From: Rhodopseudomonas sp. BR0M22
GTDB taxonomy: Bacteria > Pseudomonadota > Alphaproteobacteria > Rhizobiales > Xanthobacteraceae
Assembly (NCBI RefSeq): GCF_010907035.1
Contig: NZ_QUMK01000070.1
Span: forward strand, 1 to 32,424
Direction: 5' to 3'
Length of the DNA stretch: 32,424 bases
How positions within the stretch are numbered: the stretch's first letter is position 1; each line of letters opens with the position of its first letter. Under the pieces are notes generated by a model. That model was not told the origin of the DNA and searched no databases. It worked only from the letters and a program-made list of their open reading frames with translations. Of this stretch, positions 7,869-19,675 are shown one piece after another. Position numbers and translations under genes: made by a program.

Positions 7869-9946
7869 ACGGTGACCCCGGCGAAAGCCAGCACCGAGCG
7901 TGGCGGCGCCGAGCTGATGCTGCCGAATTTCAGCGGCGCGACCTGGACGGTGTCCTTGGTGGTGTCGAACAGCTGGTGCCAGTTCGGATAGTCGGTGGTC
8001 TTCGGCAGATGGAAATCGATCGCCTCGGCGCCGGAGTTCAGCACGATGAAGAGGGCGTCGCCGCCGGGCTCGCTCGGGCTCAGCATGTAGGCGAGGAAGC
8101 GGCCGTCCGGAAATGCCCAATCCTGCTCGGTCATCTCAGCCGCCGACGGCGTCAACCACAGCACGCCGTAGGAACCATCGGCGCGGCGACCGTCGAGCCA
8201 GCGCCGCGAGCGCAGCTGCGGGAAGCGACGGCGGATGTCGGTCATCAGCCCGACGAACTCCACCATGTCGTCTTCGGTGTTGGCGCCGTCCCAGCCGACC
8301 CAACCGATCTCGTTATCCTGACAATACGCGTTGTTGTTGCCGGACTGCGAATTGGCGACCTCGTCGCCGGCGAGCATCAGTGGCACGCCCTGTGCGAGGA
8401 ACAGGCAAGCGAGCTGGTTCTTGCGGAGCTGGCGGCGCAGGGCGAGGATCTTCGGATCGTCACTCGGTCCCTCGACGCCGCAATTGATGCTGTGGTTGTC
8501 GTTTGAGCCGTCGCGATTGTCTTCGCCGTTGGCGAGATTGTGCTTGTGCTCGTAGCTGAACAGGTCGGCCAGGGTGAAGCCGTCGTGCACCGTGACGTGG
8601 TTGATGCCGGCGCGCGGCATCCGGCCGTCGCGGTTGAACATGTCGGATGAGCCGGTCATCCGCCGTGACACTTCGCCGATCAGGCTGCCTTCGCCGCTCC
8701 AATAGCGCCGCATCACGCTGCGGTAGCGGTCATTCCACTCCGACCATTGCGACGGGAACGCGCCGACCTGATAGCCGCCCATGCCGAGATCCCACGGCTC
8801 GGCGACGAGCTTGACGCCGGCCAGCACCGGATCCTGGCGGATCGCGGTGAAGAACCCGCCCTTCTGGTCGAAGCCGTTCGGTCCGCGCGCCAGGGTGGTG
8901 GCGAGGTCGAAGCGGAAGCCGTCGACGTGACAGACCTCGACCCAATAGCGCAGGCTGTCCATCACCATCTGCAGTACGCGCGGATGGTTCAGATTGACCG
9001 AATTGCCGCAGCCGGTGAAGTCGTCGTAGTAGCGTGGATTGTCCGGCTTCAGCCAATAGTACGATGCGTTGTCGATGCCGCGGAACGACAGCGTTGGGCC
9101 GAGGTGATTGCCTTCGGCGGTGTGATTGTAGACGACGTCGAGCAGCACTTCGATGCCGGCATCGTGCAGCCGCGCCACAGTGGTGCGGAACGAGTCCAGC
9201 GGATTGTCCTTGTCCGCCGCGTATCGCTGCTCGGGTGTGAAGAACGAGATCGTATTGTAACCCCAGTAGTTCACCAGCTTCTTCTCGACCAGGACACGGT
9301 CATCGACAAAGCCGTGCACCGGCAAAAGTTCGATCGTGGTGACGCCGAGGCGTTTGAAATGCGCGATCATCGAGGGGCAGGCGAGCCCGCCGAAGGTGCC
9401 GCGCAGCCCCGGTGGGACGTCGTCGCGAAGCTGGGTCAATCCCTTGACGTGCGCCTCGTAGATGATGGTGTCTTCCCAGCGCACGCCCGGCCGGGTCTCG
9501 CGGCGACCGCTGCCGACGGTCTCGTCGACCACCACGGCCTTCGGCATTCCGCGGGCATTGTCGCGGCGGTCGAACGACAGATCTTCGCGCGGGGAGCCGG
9601 TGCGATAGGCGAAATGCGCCTCGCTCCACACCAGCCGTCCGTTCAGCCGCTTGGCATACGGATCGATCAGCAACTTATGTGCGTTGAAGCGATGACCGTG
9701 TTCGGGATCGTAGGGACCATGCACCCGATAGCCGTAGAGCTGTCCGGGCGAGATGTCGTTGAGATAGCCGTGCCAGACGTCTTCGGTCCGCTCCGGCAAT
9801 TCGATTCGTTCGAGTTCGCGCCGCCCCTGATTGTCGAACAGACAGAGCTCGACCTTGTGGGCGTTGGCGGAGAACAGCGCGAAGTTGGTGCCGCGCCCGT
9901 CCCAGGTCGCTCCGAGACGGAGGTCGGTTCCGGCGGTGAGGCGCAT
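7865..9946 (-). CDS. glgX: Glycogen debranching enzyme GlgX/TreX (isoamylase type)
   Basis: A 693-residue GH13 debranching enzyme that hydrolyses alpha-1,6 branch points of glycogen. Because it heads the TreZ-TreY unit, it plays the 'TreX' role of supplying linear chains. An N-terminal CBM48-type domain (about 8-120, LGATWDGRGTNFALFSANAHKVELCLFD) precedes the barrel. Motifs are LLDVVYNHTAEGNHLGP (268-283), VDGFRFDLATTL (nucleophile D347), LVAEPWD (acid/base E383) and HVTVHDGFTLADL. The chosen start is ATG 9946 (MRLTAGTDLRLG), because the conserved domain begins just after it. An ATG 40 codons upstream (10066) would run through a perfect inverted repeat and part of the probable glgB terminator. 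No strong ribosome-binding site is visible at 9946. Its stop overlaps treZ by four bases. Confidence 0.94.
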   Translation of the reverse strand: MRLTAGTDLRLGATWDGRGTNFALFSANAHKVELCLFDNQGRRELERIELPERTEDVWHGYLNDISPGQLYGYRVHGPYDPEHGHRFNAHKLLIDPYAKRLNGRLVWSEAHFAYRTGSPREDLSFDRRDNARGMPKAVVVDETVGSGRRETRPGVRWEDTIIYEAHVKGLTQLRDDVPPGLRGTFGGLACPSMIAHFKRLGVTTIELLPVHGFVDDRVLVEKKLVNYWGYNTISFFTPEQRYAADKDNPLDSFRTTVARLHDAGIEVLLDVVYNHTAEGNHLGPTLSFRGIDNASYYWLKPDNPRYYDDFTGCGNSVNLNHPRVLQMVMDSLRYWVEVCHVDGFRFDLATTLARGPNGFDQKGGFFTAIRQDPVLAGVKLVAEPWDLGMGGYQVGAFPSQWSEWNDRYRSVMRRYWSGEGSLIGEVSRRMTGSSDMFNRDGRMPRAGINHVTVHDGFTLADLFSYEHKHNLANGEDNRDGSNDNHSINCGVEGPSDDPKILALRRQLRKNQLACLFLAQGVPLMLAGDEVANSQSGNNNAYCQDNEIGWVGWDGANTEDDMVEFVGLMTDIRRRFPQLRSRRWLDGRRADGSYGVLWLTPSAAEMTEQDWAFPDGRFLAYMLSPSEPGGDALFIVLNSGAEAIDFHLPKTTDYPNWHQLFDTTKDTVQVAPLKFGSISSAPPRSVLAFAGVTV

Positions 9947-9963
9947 AGCGAGTGTCCCGATCT

Positions 9964-10006
9964 CGAAGTTCGCATAGCCTGCGACTGTCTTTGTTAGCGA
10001 ACTTCG
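9964..10006. promoter_or_regulatory. Inverted repeat just upstream of glgX
   Basis: A perfect 10-bp inverted repeat, CGAAGTTCGC (9964-9973) and its complement (9997-10006), separated by 23 bases. It ends 17 bases upstream of the glgX ATG on the minus strand, so it could be a leader hairpin or a two-half-site operator. Its sequence is unlike the dispersed repeats in this window. No confident -35/-10 pair was identified around it. Confidence 0.45.
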
Positions 10007-10052
10007 GAATCGAAGGACACTAGTAAATCTGCCATTCCAAGTCGCCGTGTGT

Positions 10053-10090
10053 AAAACGATGCGCACGGCTCAGGGCGCCGCGCGCATCGT
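10053..10090 (-). terminator. Probable intrinsic terminator after glgB
   Basis: On the minus strand, a perfect 9-bp stem ACGATGCGC/GCGCATCGT (10082-10090 with 10056-10064) has further inner CGGC/GCCG pairing. It is followed directly by a T-run (TTTT including the last stem base, then ACACAC). It begins 13 bases after the glgB stop. It probably ends the glgE-treS-glgB transcript and separates it from glgX-treZ-treY. Confidence 0.62.
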
Positions 10091-10103
10091 ACAACCGTCA
10101 CAC

Positions 10104-12250
<2,147 letters not shown>

Positions 12251-12254
<4 letters not shown>

Positions 12255-15200
12255 GAAATCTCCTCGGGCGGCGGCGACAGGATGCGCAGAATGCCGGCGA
12301 GCGGCACACGCAACCAGTCGGGACGGTGCGCGATCTCGTAGTCGATCTCGTACAGCGCCTTTTCAATCAGAAAGAAGTCGAGCCAGCGATCCGCCGCCTC
12401 TGGATCGGCCGGCCAGACCGGGCTCGCGCCCATGGTCTGACGGTAGCCGTCGAGGAAGGCGGCGGTGGCGCGGATACGCCAGAGCTCGAGTGCCTCGCTC
12501 AGACGGCCGGGCTCGTCGGACGGCGACTTGAGAGCACGCGTGAGTGCGGCGGTGGTCGAATAATCGATCGAGCGCACCAAGCCGGCGACGTCGCGGGCCG
12601 CCGGCGCCTTGGCTCGGCGTTCGGCCAGCGTGCGGCGCGGCTCGCCTTCGAAGTCGATGATGTAGACGTCGTCCTTGACGATGAGCATCTGGCCGAGATG
12701 GAAGTCGCCGTGGTGACGGATGTTCAGTCCGCCGTCGTCGCCGAGCAGTTCGGCGATGCGGCCGATCAGTTCGTCGCGTGCCGACAGCAGACGATCCACC
12801 AGCGCCTTGTCGGTATCTCCGAAGCTGTCGCGGCGGCGGCGCAGTTCGCCGAGCACGCGTTCGGCAGATGCCGTGACGGTCGCCACCCAATGCTGGGCAT
12901 CGTCAGCGTCGATCGGCTCCGGCGTGAAGTCGGCGACTTCGGGATGACCGGCAAGGGCGAGGTGCATCTCGGCCACGCGCTGGCCGGTGTGCTGCATGAA
13001 GTGCAGATACGGCGCGAACTGATCGCTCTCCGGCGTCTCGGCGTCGGCGGTCAGAACGCGATGTTCGTCGACGTATCGATCGAGATAGCCGGCGGTCAGA
13101 GTCCAGCCGTCGCCCTGATTGCCGACGAATTCGTGCACCACTGCGATCGCCGTCGTGGTGCCGCCCTCGACCAGTTCGACGCTCCCGAGCAGCGCCGGGG
13201 TGTTGCGATAGCCGGCGACCTCGGTGAGGAAGCGTCCCATCTCCAGCTCGGGATTGATGCCGACCTGCAGCCGCCGATACAGCTTGACGACGTAATCCTC
13301 GTCGATCAGTGTGGTCGAATTCGACTGTTCGGCATCGACCGGACGGATGTTTTGGAACGGACCCGCCGGACGTTCGGCGAGCTGCGAGCCGGGACGGAAT
13401 TCGAGCCGGTTGCCATCATCGCCGACCACGACGAGCGCCTTGCGGACATTCCGCAGCAGCAGGTCGATGAACGACGGATCGGATGCAACGTCGACCAGCG
13501 TTCCCTCACGCGCGCCCTGGCGGACTGCGGCGAACGCCCGCGGATTGTAGCGCTCCCGGTCGAACCGCACCCAGTCGATCTGCATCGGCAACAGATAGCG
13601 CGCAGTCGTTCCGCGAAGCGTCGCTTCGAACAACGCCAGCCAAGGACGGTTGTCGTCGTCGTTGTCGAACGGGATCGCCGATGTCACCCGCGGATGGATC
13701 GCGCGCGGATTCCGCTCCGGGAACCAGCGGGTTCGCGACAGGAAGGTCGGCAACACCTCGTGCTCGAACATCGAGCGGGTGCGGCCCAGCGTCATCCAGG
13801 TCGAGCCGAGCGGCACCACCAGCGTGATGAATTCGGGCACGGTCGAGGCCGGTGCCACATGCGCAGCGGTGCCGGGCTCTTCCAGCCTGAACCAGTAGAA
13901 TCCGAACGGCGCCAGGGTGATCATGTAGGGCAGTTCGCCGATCGCGGGGAATTTGGTGCGGCCGAGCATCTCCTGCGGCACACGGTCTTTCCACGGCGAC
14001 AGATCGAGCTCGGTCGCCTGCGCGGCGCGCGACAAATTGGCGACGCACAGAATGACTTCGTCCTCATGCTGCCTAACATAGGCGAGCACCGCGCGGTTGT
14101 TCGGCCGGATGAAGGTCATGCTGCCACGGCCGAACGCCGGCGCGGATTTGCGCACAGCGATCAGCCGCTTCATCGCGCTGAGCAGCGACGACAGGCTGCG
14201 CTGCTGCGCCTCGACGTTGACCGAGGCGTAGCCGTACACCGGATCCATGATCGGCGGTGCATACAGCCGCGCCGGGTCGGCACGCGAGAAGCCGCCGTTG
14301 CGGTCGGACGACCACTGCATCGGGGTCCGGACACCGTTGCGGTCGCCGAGATAGATGTTGTCGCCCATCCCGATCTCGTCGCCGTAATAGATGATCGGGG
14401 TGCCGGGGAACGACAGCAACAGCGAGTTCATCAGCTCGATCTTGCGACGGTCGTTGTCCATCAGCGGCGCCAGGCGGCGGCGGATGCCGACGTTGATCCG
14501 CGCCCGCGGATCGGCCGCGTAGGTCTTCCACAGATAGTCGCGCTCGACGTCGGTCACCATTTCGAGCGTAAGCTCGTCGTGGTTGCGCAGGAACATCGCC
14601 CACTGACAGTTCGGCGGAATCTCCGGCGTCTGCCGCATGATGTCGGTGATCGGGAAACGGTCTTCCTGCGCGATCGCCATGTAGATCCGCGGCATCAACG
14701 GGAAGTGGTACGCCATGTGGCATTCGTCGCTGTCGCCGAAATACTGCTGGACGTCTTCCGGCCACTGGTTGGCTTCGGCGAGCAGCAGCTTCCCCTTGGC
14801 GTAAGCGTCGAGTTCGGCACGCAGCCGCTTGATGACGGCGTGGGTCTCGGGAAGGTTCTCGTTATTGGTGCCGTCGCGCTCGCACAGATACGGAATGGCG
14901 TCGAGCCGGAAGCCGTCGACGCCATTGTCGAGCCAGCGCTTCATCACCTTGACGACCGCGCTCACGACGCGCGGATTGTCGAAATTCAGATCGGGCTGAT
15001 GCGAGAAGAACCGGTGCCAGTAATACTGGCCGGCTTCCGGATCCCAGGTCCAGTTCGATTTCTCGGTATCGGTGAAGATGATCCGCGTGCCCTGGTACTT
15101 CTGGTCGGAGTCGCTCCAGACGTACCAGTCGCGGGCGCTGGAGTTCTTCGGGCTGCGGCGGGCCCGCTTGAACCAATTGTGCTGGTCGGAGGTGTGATTG

Positions 15201-15553
15201 ATCACCAGCTCGGTGATGACGCGCAGATTGCGGCGCTTGGCCTCGACGATGAAACGGCGAAAATCCTTCATCGTGCCGAAATCGGGATTGATCGAGCCGT
15301 AGTCGGCGATGTCGTAGCCGTCGTCGCGCTGCGGCGACGGATAGAACGGCAGCAGCCACAGCGTGTTGACGCCGAGCTCCTGGAGATAGTCGAGCTTCTC
15401 CGTGAGGCCGGCAAAATCGCCGATGCCGTCATTGTTGCTGTCGGCGAACGCTTTGACGTGCAACTGGTAGATGACGGCGTCCTTGTACCAGAGCTCGTCG
15501 GAAGTGTCCGTGTTCGGCTGCTCGCTCGCCGCGATCGATGTCATCTTGTTCAT
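12251..15553 (-). CDS. treS: Trehalose synthase fused to maltokinase (TreS-Mak)
   Basis: A 1100-residue bifunctional protein. The N-terminal GH13 part (about 20-560) is trehalose synthase, which interconverts trehalose and maltose. It begins [27 protein letters not shown] and has [17 protein letters not shown] (112-128), [10 protein letters not shown] (D218), LLLAEANQW (E260) and [12 protein letters not shown] (D326). The C-terminal part (about 620-1100) is a maltokinase (Pep2/Mak type) with a kinase-like fold, including [12 protein letters not shown] (catalytic D950) and YIIDFEGEP (metal-binding D967). It phosphorylates maltose with ATP to maltose 1-phosphate, the GlgE donor. The start chosen is ATG 15553, 10 bases after the glgE stop; ATG 15544 is also possible. 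The longer upstream frame is glgE shadow. The fusion is known in many proteobacteria. Confidence 0.95.
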
Positions 15554-15563
15554 GATTTCGCAC

Positions 15564-17519
15564 TCAAGCCAGGCAACGGAACAGCAGCGCCGGGTCGCGA
15601 TGCGGATCGATCCGCAGGTTGATCCCGCCCCAATCCAGCGCGTGACGTTCACCGGTCAGCAGGTTCTCGACGGCGACGACAGGCCGCCGCTCGCCGGCGA
15701 CCTCGATCTGGACGTCGCCGAGCGGCAGCCAGAACTCGTGGTAGTCGCTGCTGAGCGCGATCGCTACGGCGACCGCGTTGCTGCCGTCGACGGACGTCTT
15801 GACGAAGCCGGTCACGTTCGGGTCCTGCACCGCGAGAAAGCGGATATTGGCGATCTGTTGCAGCGCTGGGTTGCTGCTGCGAATACGGTTGATGTCGCGG
15901 ATATAGGGCTTGATGTTGCCGGGCTTGTCCCAGTCGCGCACCTTGATCTCGTACTTTTCGGAATCGAGATATTCCTCCTTACCGGGGATCGGCTCGTGTT
16001 CGAGCAGCTCGAAGCCGTTGTAGATGCCATAGGTCGATGACAGCGTTGCGGCGAGAACGAGGCGTGATTTGAACATCCACGGCTCGCCGCCCTGCAGGTG
16101 GTAGGGCAGGATGTCCGGCGTGTTGGTGAAGAAGTTCGGACGATAGAAATCGCGTTCCGGATAGCCGGCCAGTTCGGTCAGATACTGCTCGATCTCCCAC
16201 TTCTGGGTACGCCAGGTGAAGTAGGTGTAGGACTGGGTGAAGCCGAGCTTGGCCAGCCCCTTCATCAGCTTCGGCCGGGTGAAGGCTTCGGCGAGGAAGA
16301 TCACGTCGGGATGACGGAGCTGCACTTCACGGATCAGCCATTCCCAGAACCGCAGCGGCTTGGTGTGGGGATTGTCGATGCGGAAGATTTTCACGCCCTG
16401 ATCGGCCCAGAACAGGATGACGTCGCGCAGTGCATTCCACAGCGCGCCGGCGTCCTCGCAGGAGAAGTCGGGATTGACGATGTCCTCGTATTTCTTCGGC
16501 GGATTCTCGGCGTATTTCATCGAGCCGTCGGGGCGGCGCTTGAACCAGTCCGGATGCTGCTTCAGCCACGGATGGTCCGGCGAGCATTGCACGGCGATGT
16601 CGAGCGCGACCTCGAGTCCGACCACTTCGCAGGCGGCGACGAAAGCACGGAAGTCGTCGAGCGTGCCGAGCTCTGGATGCACAGCGTCGTGGCCACCGTG
16701 TTCGGCGCCGATCGCGTAAGGGCTGCCGGGATCACCGGGTTCGGCCTTGAGCGAATTGTTGCGCCCCTTGCGGTTGGTGTGGCCGATCGGGTGAATGGGC
16801 GTGAAGTACACCACGTCGAAGCCCATTGCGGCGACGTCGGGCAGCCGAGCAATGCAGTCGCGAAACGTGCCGTGGCGGCCGGGTTCGGTGCCCTGGCTGC
16901 GCGGCACCATTTCGTACCACGTACTGTAGCGGGCCCGCGGCCGGTCGATCATCAGCGGCAGCGTCTCGGTCCGGGTGAGGTCGGGTCGCGCCTGGCTGCC
17001 CGCCATCGCCTCGAGCAGCTCAGGGGCGAGCAGGGGGGCGATCTCGCCGGTCCGCAGATATTCCTCGCAGCGCTGCTGGATCGACCGCAGCACCTCGGTG
17101 TCTTCGGATTGGGCCTTGGTCAGAAGACCGGCGCCTTCCAACGCATCCAGAGACAGATCCTGTCCGGCCTTCAGCTTGAGTTCGGCGCCGTGGCGCCAGG
17201 TGGCGAATTCGTCGGTCCAGGCTTCGATGACATAGACGTGACGTCCGATCTGCTGCGGCGTGAACGTCGCCGACCAGCGATCGTTGACGGCATGCACCAT
17301 CGGAACGCGCTGCCAGGCATCGTCCTGTTCGCGGCGCCAGAGCAGGGCGGCGGCAATGACCTCGTGGCCGTCGCGGTAGATATCCGCCCACACTTCGATC
17401 GGCTCGCCGACGATACGTTTGACCGGGAAACGCCCACCGTCGATCAGCGGATAGATGTCTTCAATGTGAAACGCGCCGCCCTGAGCGGCGCTCTGAAGCG
17501 CTTGTGTCGGCTTGTTCAC
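15564..17519 (-). CDS. glgE: Alpha-1,4-glucan:maltose-1-phosphate maltosyltransferase
   Basis: A 651-residue GH13_3 enzyme that transfers maltosyl units from maltose 1-phosphate to the non-reducing end of alpha-1,4-glucan. An N-terminal domain (about 15-120: [18 protein letters not shown], then a beta sandwich) mediates dimerisation in the family. The barrel shows the GlgE-typical [19 protein letters not shown] (237-255), [29 protein letters not shown] (nucleophile D382), [12 protein letters not shown] (acid/base E411) and [14 protein letters not shown]. All hallmark residues are present and the length is normal. The start is GTG 17519 with only a weak ribosome-binding site. It is the first gene of the minus-strand operon and is divergent from malQ across a 199-bp gap. 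Its donor comes from the next gene. Confidence 0.96.
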   Translation of the reverse strand: MNKPTQALQSAAQGGAFHIEDIYPLIDGGRFPVKRIVGEPIEVWADIYRDGHEVIAAALLWRREQDDAWQRVPMVHAVNDRWSATFTPQQIGRHVYVIEAWTDEFATWRHGAELKLKAGQDLSLDALEGAGLLTKAQSEDTEVLRSIQQRCEEYLRTGEIAPLLAPELLEAMAGSQARPDLTRTETLPLMIDRPRARYSTWYEMVPRSQGTEPGRHGTFRDCIARLPDVAAMGFDVVYFTPIHPIGHTNRKGRNNSLKAEPGDPGSPYAIGAEHGGHDAVHPELGTLDDFRAFVAACEVVGLEVALDIAVQCSPDHPWLKQHPDWFKRRPDGSMKYAENPPKKYEDIVNPDFSCEDAGALWNALRDVILFWADQGVKIFRIDNPHTKPLRFWEWLIREVQLRHPDVIFLAEAFTRPKLMKGLAKLGFTQSYTYFTWRTQKWEIEQYLTELAGYPERDFYRPNFFTNTPDILPYHLQGGEPWMFKSRLVLAATLSSTYGIYNGFELLEHEPIPGKEEYLDSEKYEIKVRDWDKPGNIKPYIRDINRIRSSNPALQQIANIRFLAVQDPNVTGFVKTSVDGSNAVAVAIALSSDYHEFWLPLGDVQIEVAGERRPVVAVENLLTGERHALDWGGINLRIDPHRDPALLFRCLA

Positions 17520-17577
17520 AGTAACTCACGTTCGATTGAGTGAGGTATGCCACGATCTAGGACTCTCGTCCCGTAGT

Positions 17578-17591
17578 GAACCGGGCGGTTC
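17578..17591. promoter_or_regulatory. Palindrome GAACCG-GG-CGGTTC in the glgE/malQ promoter gap
   Basis: A perfect 6-2-6 inverted repeat 58 bases upstream of the glgE start, in the divergent gap with malQ. The same half-sites, with a 5-base spacer, occur upstream of tal-pgi at 29396-29412. A carbohydrate-responsive regulator site is possible; no regulator gene for it is in the window. Confidence 0.3.
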
Positions 17592-17639
17592 TCGGTTACA
17601 AAGCTTCCGGACCTCCCTGGTTCCAATGGAACTCACCCT

Positions 17640-17651
17640 ACGCAATTGCGT
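17640..17651. promoter_or_regulatory. Perfect 12-bp palindrome ACGCAATTGCGT upstream of malQ
   Basis: Self-complementary 12-mer lying 67 bases before the malQ ATG in the shared glgE/malQ promoter gap. Symmetric sites in such a position are commonly operators. It could also be chance. No clear sigma-70 -35/-10 pair was found around it. Confidence 0.3.
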
Positions 17652-17718
17652 TCGATATGACTATCCTGGGACAGGCGGAATCGCGGCGCACCCGCGCGGC
17701 GTCTAGACAGCGTGCTTA

Positions 17719-19671
17719 ATGGATCTCCTCAGTAAAGCTGCCGAACTCGGCATCCAGACCGAATTTTTCGACGGTCAAGGAAGTCGACACGTTACTCCGC
17801 CCGAAGCATTGGGGCTGATCATCGATGCGATGCCGCAGCCGGCCGCGCATCCGCTGCTCGACCGGATCGTGGTGATCCGGCAAGGCGAACAAAGCCGTTC
17901 CGAACTGAGCGCGCAGGCGGCGTTGCCGGTACGCTGGCGTATCGTCGGCGATGCGGCGACGCTCGCTGAAGGCGTTGCCGGCGAGCGGATGGTGACATGG
18001 CCGCAGGATCTGCCGTCCGGTACATACCGCCTGCAGCTCGGCGACGCTTCCGGCCACAATGAGGAGCTGCCGCTTCTGGTGGCGCCGCCGCGTGCCTTCG
18101 GCGGCGAATTCGACCGCGCGTGGTTGATCGCGGTGCAGCTTTACAGTCTGCGATCCGAACGCAACTGGGGCATCGGTGATTTTACCGATCTGGCAAACCT
18201 GATCGATCTTGCGGCCACGCTCGGCGCTGGCGGCATCGGCCTCAACCCGCTGCACGCGCTGTTCGACGACCGGCCCGGCGACTGTAGTCCGTATTCGCCG
18301 AACAGCCGGATGTTTCTCAATCCGCTCTATGTCGATGTCGAGAAGTTGCCGGAGTTCTCGCTTGCCGATCTGCCGGGTGTCGACATCGCGGCGCTGCGTG
18401 ACGGCAAACTGATCGACTATCAGGTCGTGGCTGCGGCGAAGTGGCGCGCCTTGCGCGCCGCCTTCGACAGATTCCGAACGTCACCCGGGCCCGGACGCCG
18501 CGAGGCGTTCGATGCGTTCCGCAACGAACGCGGGGCGCTGCTGACACGGTTCGCGTGCTTCGAAGTGCTGCGGCACAAATTCGGCAGCCCGTGGTGGGAG
18601 TGGCTGGAGGAGTGGCGTCGACCCGACGATGCGCGTTGCGCCGAGCTGCGGGCGGGGGGCGATGCTGCGGAAGTCGAATTCGTCGAGTTCACCCAATGGT
18701 GTGCCGACGATCAGCTCCGTGGCTGCCGCGACCGCGCCGCCGAGCGCGGCATGAGCGTCGGATTGTATCTCGATGTCGCGGTCGGGGTGCAGAGCGATGG
18801 CTTCGACGCCTGGAACGAACAGACTGCGATCTCGCGGCTGCTCTCGGTCGGTGCTCCGCCGGATTCGCTCAACACCGCGGGGCAGAACTGGGGGCTCGCC
18901 GGCTTCAACGCGCCGGGGCTGGAGCTGACCGGCTTTGCGGCGTATCGCGAGATGCTGCGCGCTTCGATGCGCTATGCCGGCGCGATCCGGCTCGATCATG
19001 TGCTCGGGCTCAACCGGCTGTATCTGGTGCCGCACGGCTTCGCCGCGCATCAGGGCGTCTACGTGCAGATGCCGTTCGAAGCGCTGCTCGCCGTCACGGC
19101 GCAGGAAAGCGTCGATCATCGCTGCGTGGTGATCGGCGAAGATCTCGGGACTGTGCCCGACGGATTCCGTGACCGGCTCGCCGCCTGGGGGATCTGGTCG
19201 TACCGGGTGATGATGTTCGAGCGCGATTTCCACCAGGGCTGGTTCTTCGGGCTCGATCATTATCTGCCGAACGCGCTGGTCACGTTCAACACCCACGATC
19301 TGGCGACCTATTCGGGCTGGCGCGCCTCGACCGATCTGCAGATGAAGCGCTCGATCGGTGTCGATCCCGGCGAGAGCGACGACAGCCGGCGCCATGCGCT
19401 GGTGATGCTCGGCGACGCGCTCCGGCATCAAGGCATCGAGCAAGACGACATCTACGCGGTGCTGACCTTCCTGGCCCGGACTCCGTCGCGGCTGCTGGCG
19501 ATCGCGCTGGAGGATCTGCTCGGCGTGCTCGATCAGCCGAATGTGCCCGGGACCGTCTCAGAGCACCCCAACTGGCGGCGGCGGTTGCCGAAGCCGATCG
19601 AACACATCGCTGACGCGATCAACCGCCAGGCGTTGTTGGCGGCGACCGCGGATCGCCGGACCGCGGGGTGA
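17719..19671 (+). CDS. malQ: 4-alpha-glucanotransferase (amylomaltase, GH77)
   Basis: A 650-residue GH77 enzyme that transfers alpha-1,4-glucan segments between maltodextrins and releases glucose, recycling short chains left by debranching. Residues about 1-125 form an N-terminal extension of the longer MalQ subgroup (MDLLSKAAELGIQTEFFDGQG, then a beta-rich part). The catalytic part shows LYSLRSERNWGIGDFTDL, GLNPLHALF, CSPYSPNSRMFLNPLYVD, RLDHVLGLNRLYLVP (nucleophile D426), VVIGEDLGTVP (acid/base E474) and TFNTHDLATYSGW (D527). All expected residues are intact. The start ATG 17719 has a weak ribosome-binding site. It is divergent from glgE, and its stop lies 4 bases before the start of the GH15 gene, so the two are co-transcribed. 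Confidence 0.95.
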   Translation: MDLLSKAAELGIQTEFFDGQGSRHVTPPEALGLIIDAMPQPAAHPLLDRIVVIRQGEQSRSELSAQAALPVRWRIVGDAATLAEGVAGERMVTWPQDLPSGTYRLQLGDASGHNEELPLLVAPPRAFGGEFDRAWLIAVQLYSLRSERNWGIGDFTDLANLIDLAATLGAGGIGLNPLHALFDDRPGDCSPYSPNSRMFLNPLYVDVEKLPEFSLADLPGVDIAALRDGKLIDYQVVAAAKWRALRAAFDRFRTSPGPGRREAFDAFRNERGALLTRFACFEVLRHKFGSPWWEWLEEWRRPDDARCAELRAGGDAAEVEFVEFTQWCADDQLRGCRDRAAERGMSVGLYLDVAVGVQSDGFDAWNEQTAISRLLSVGAPPDSLNTAGQNWGLAGFNAPGLELTGFAAYREMLRASMRYAGAIRLDHVLGLNRLYLVPHGFAAHQGVYVQMPFEALLAVTAQESVDHRCVVIGEDLGTVPDGFRDRLAAWGIWSYRVMMFERDFHQGWFFGLDHYLPNALVTFNTHDLATYSGWRASTDLQMKRSIGVDPGESDDSRRHALVMLGDALRHQGIEQDDIYAVLTFLARTPSRLLAIALEDLLGVLDQPNVPGTVSEHPNWRRRLPKPIEHIADAINRQALLAATADRRTAG

Positions 19672-19675
19672 CGCC

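Noticed and set aside
8747..9997. 416-codon plus-strand frame opposite glgX
   Set aside because: Shadow frame without domain features.
12326..15622. 1098-codon plus-strand open frame opposite treS-maltokinase
   Set aside because: Same antisense effect of biased third positions; no recognisable domain, and the minus strand encodes intact TreS and maltokinase motifs.
16098..17543. 481-codon plus-strand frame opposite glgE
   Set aside because: Shadow frame without domain features; GlgE motifs are intact on the minus strand.
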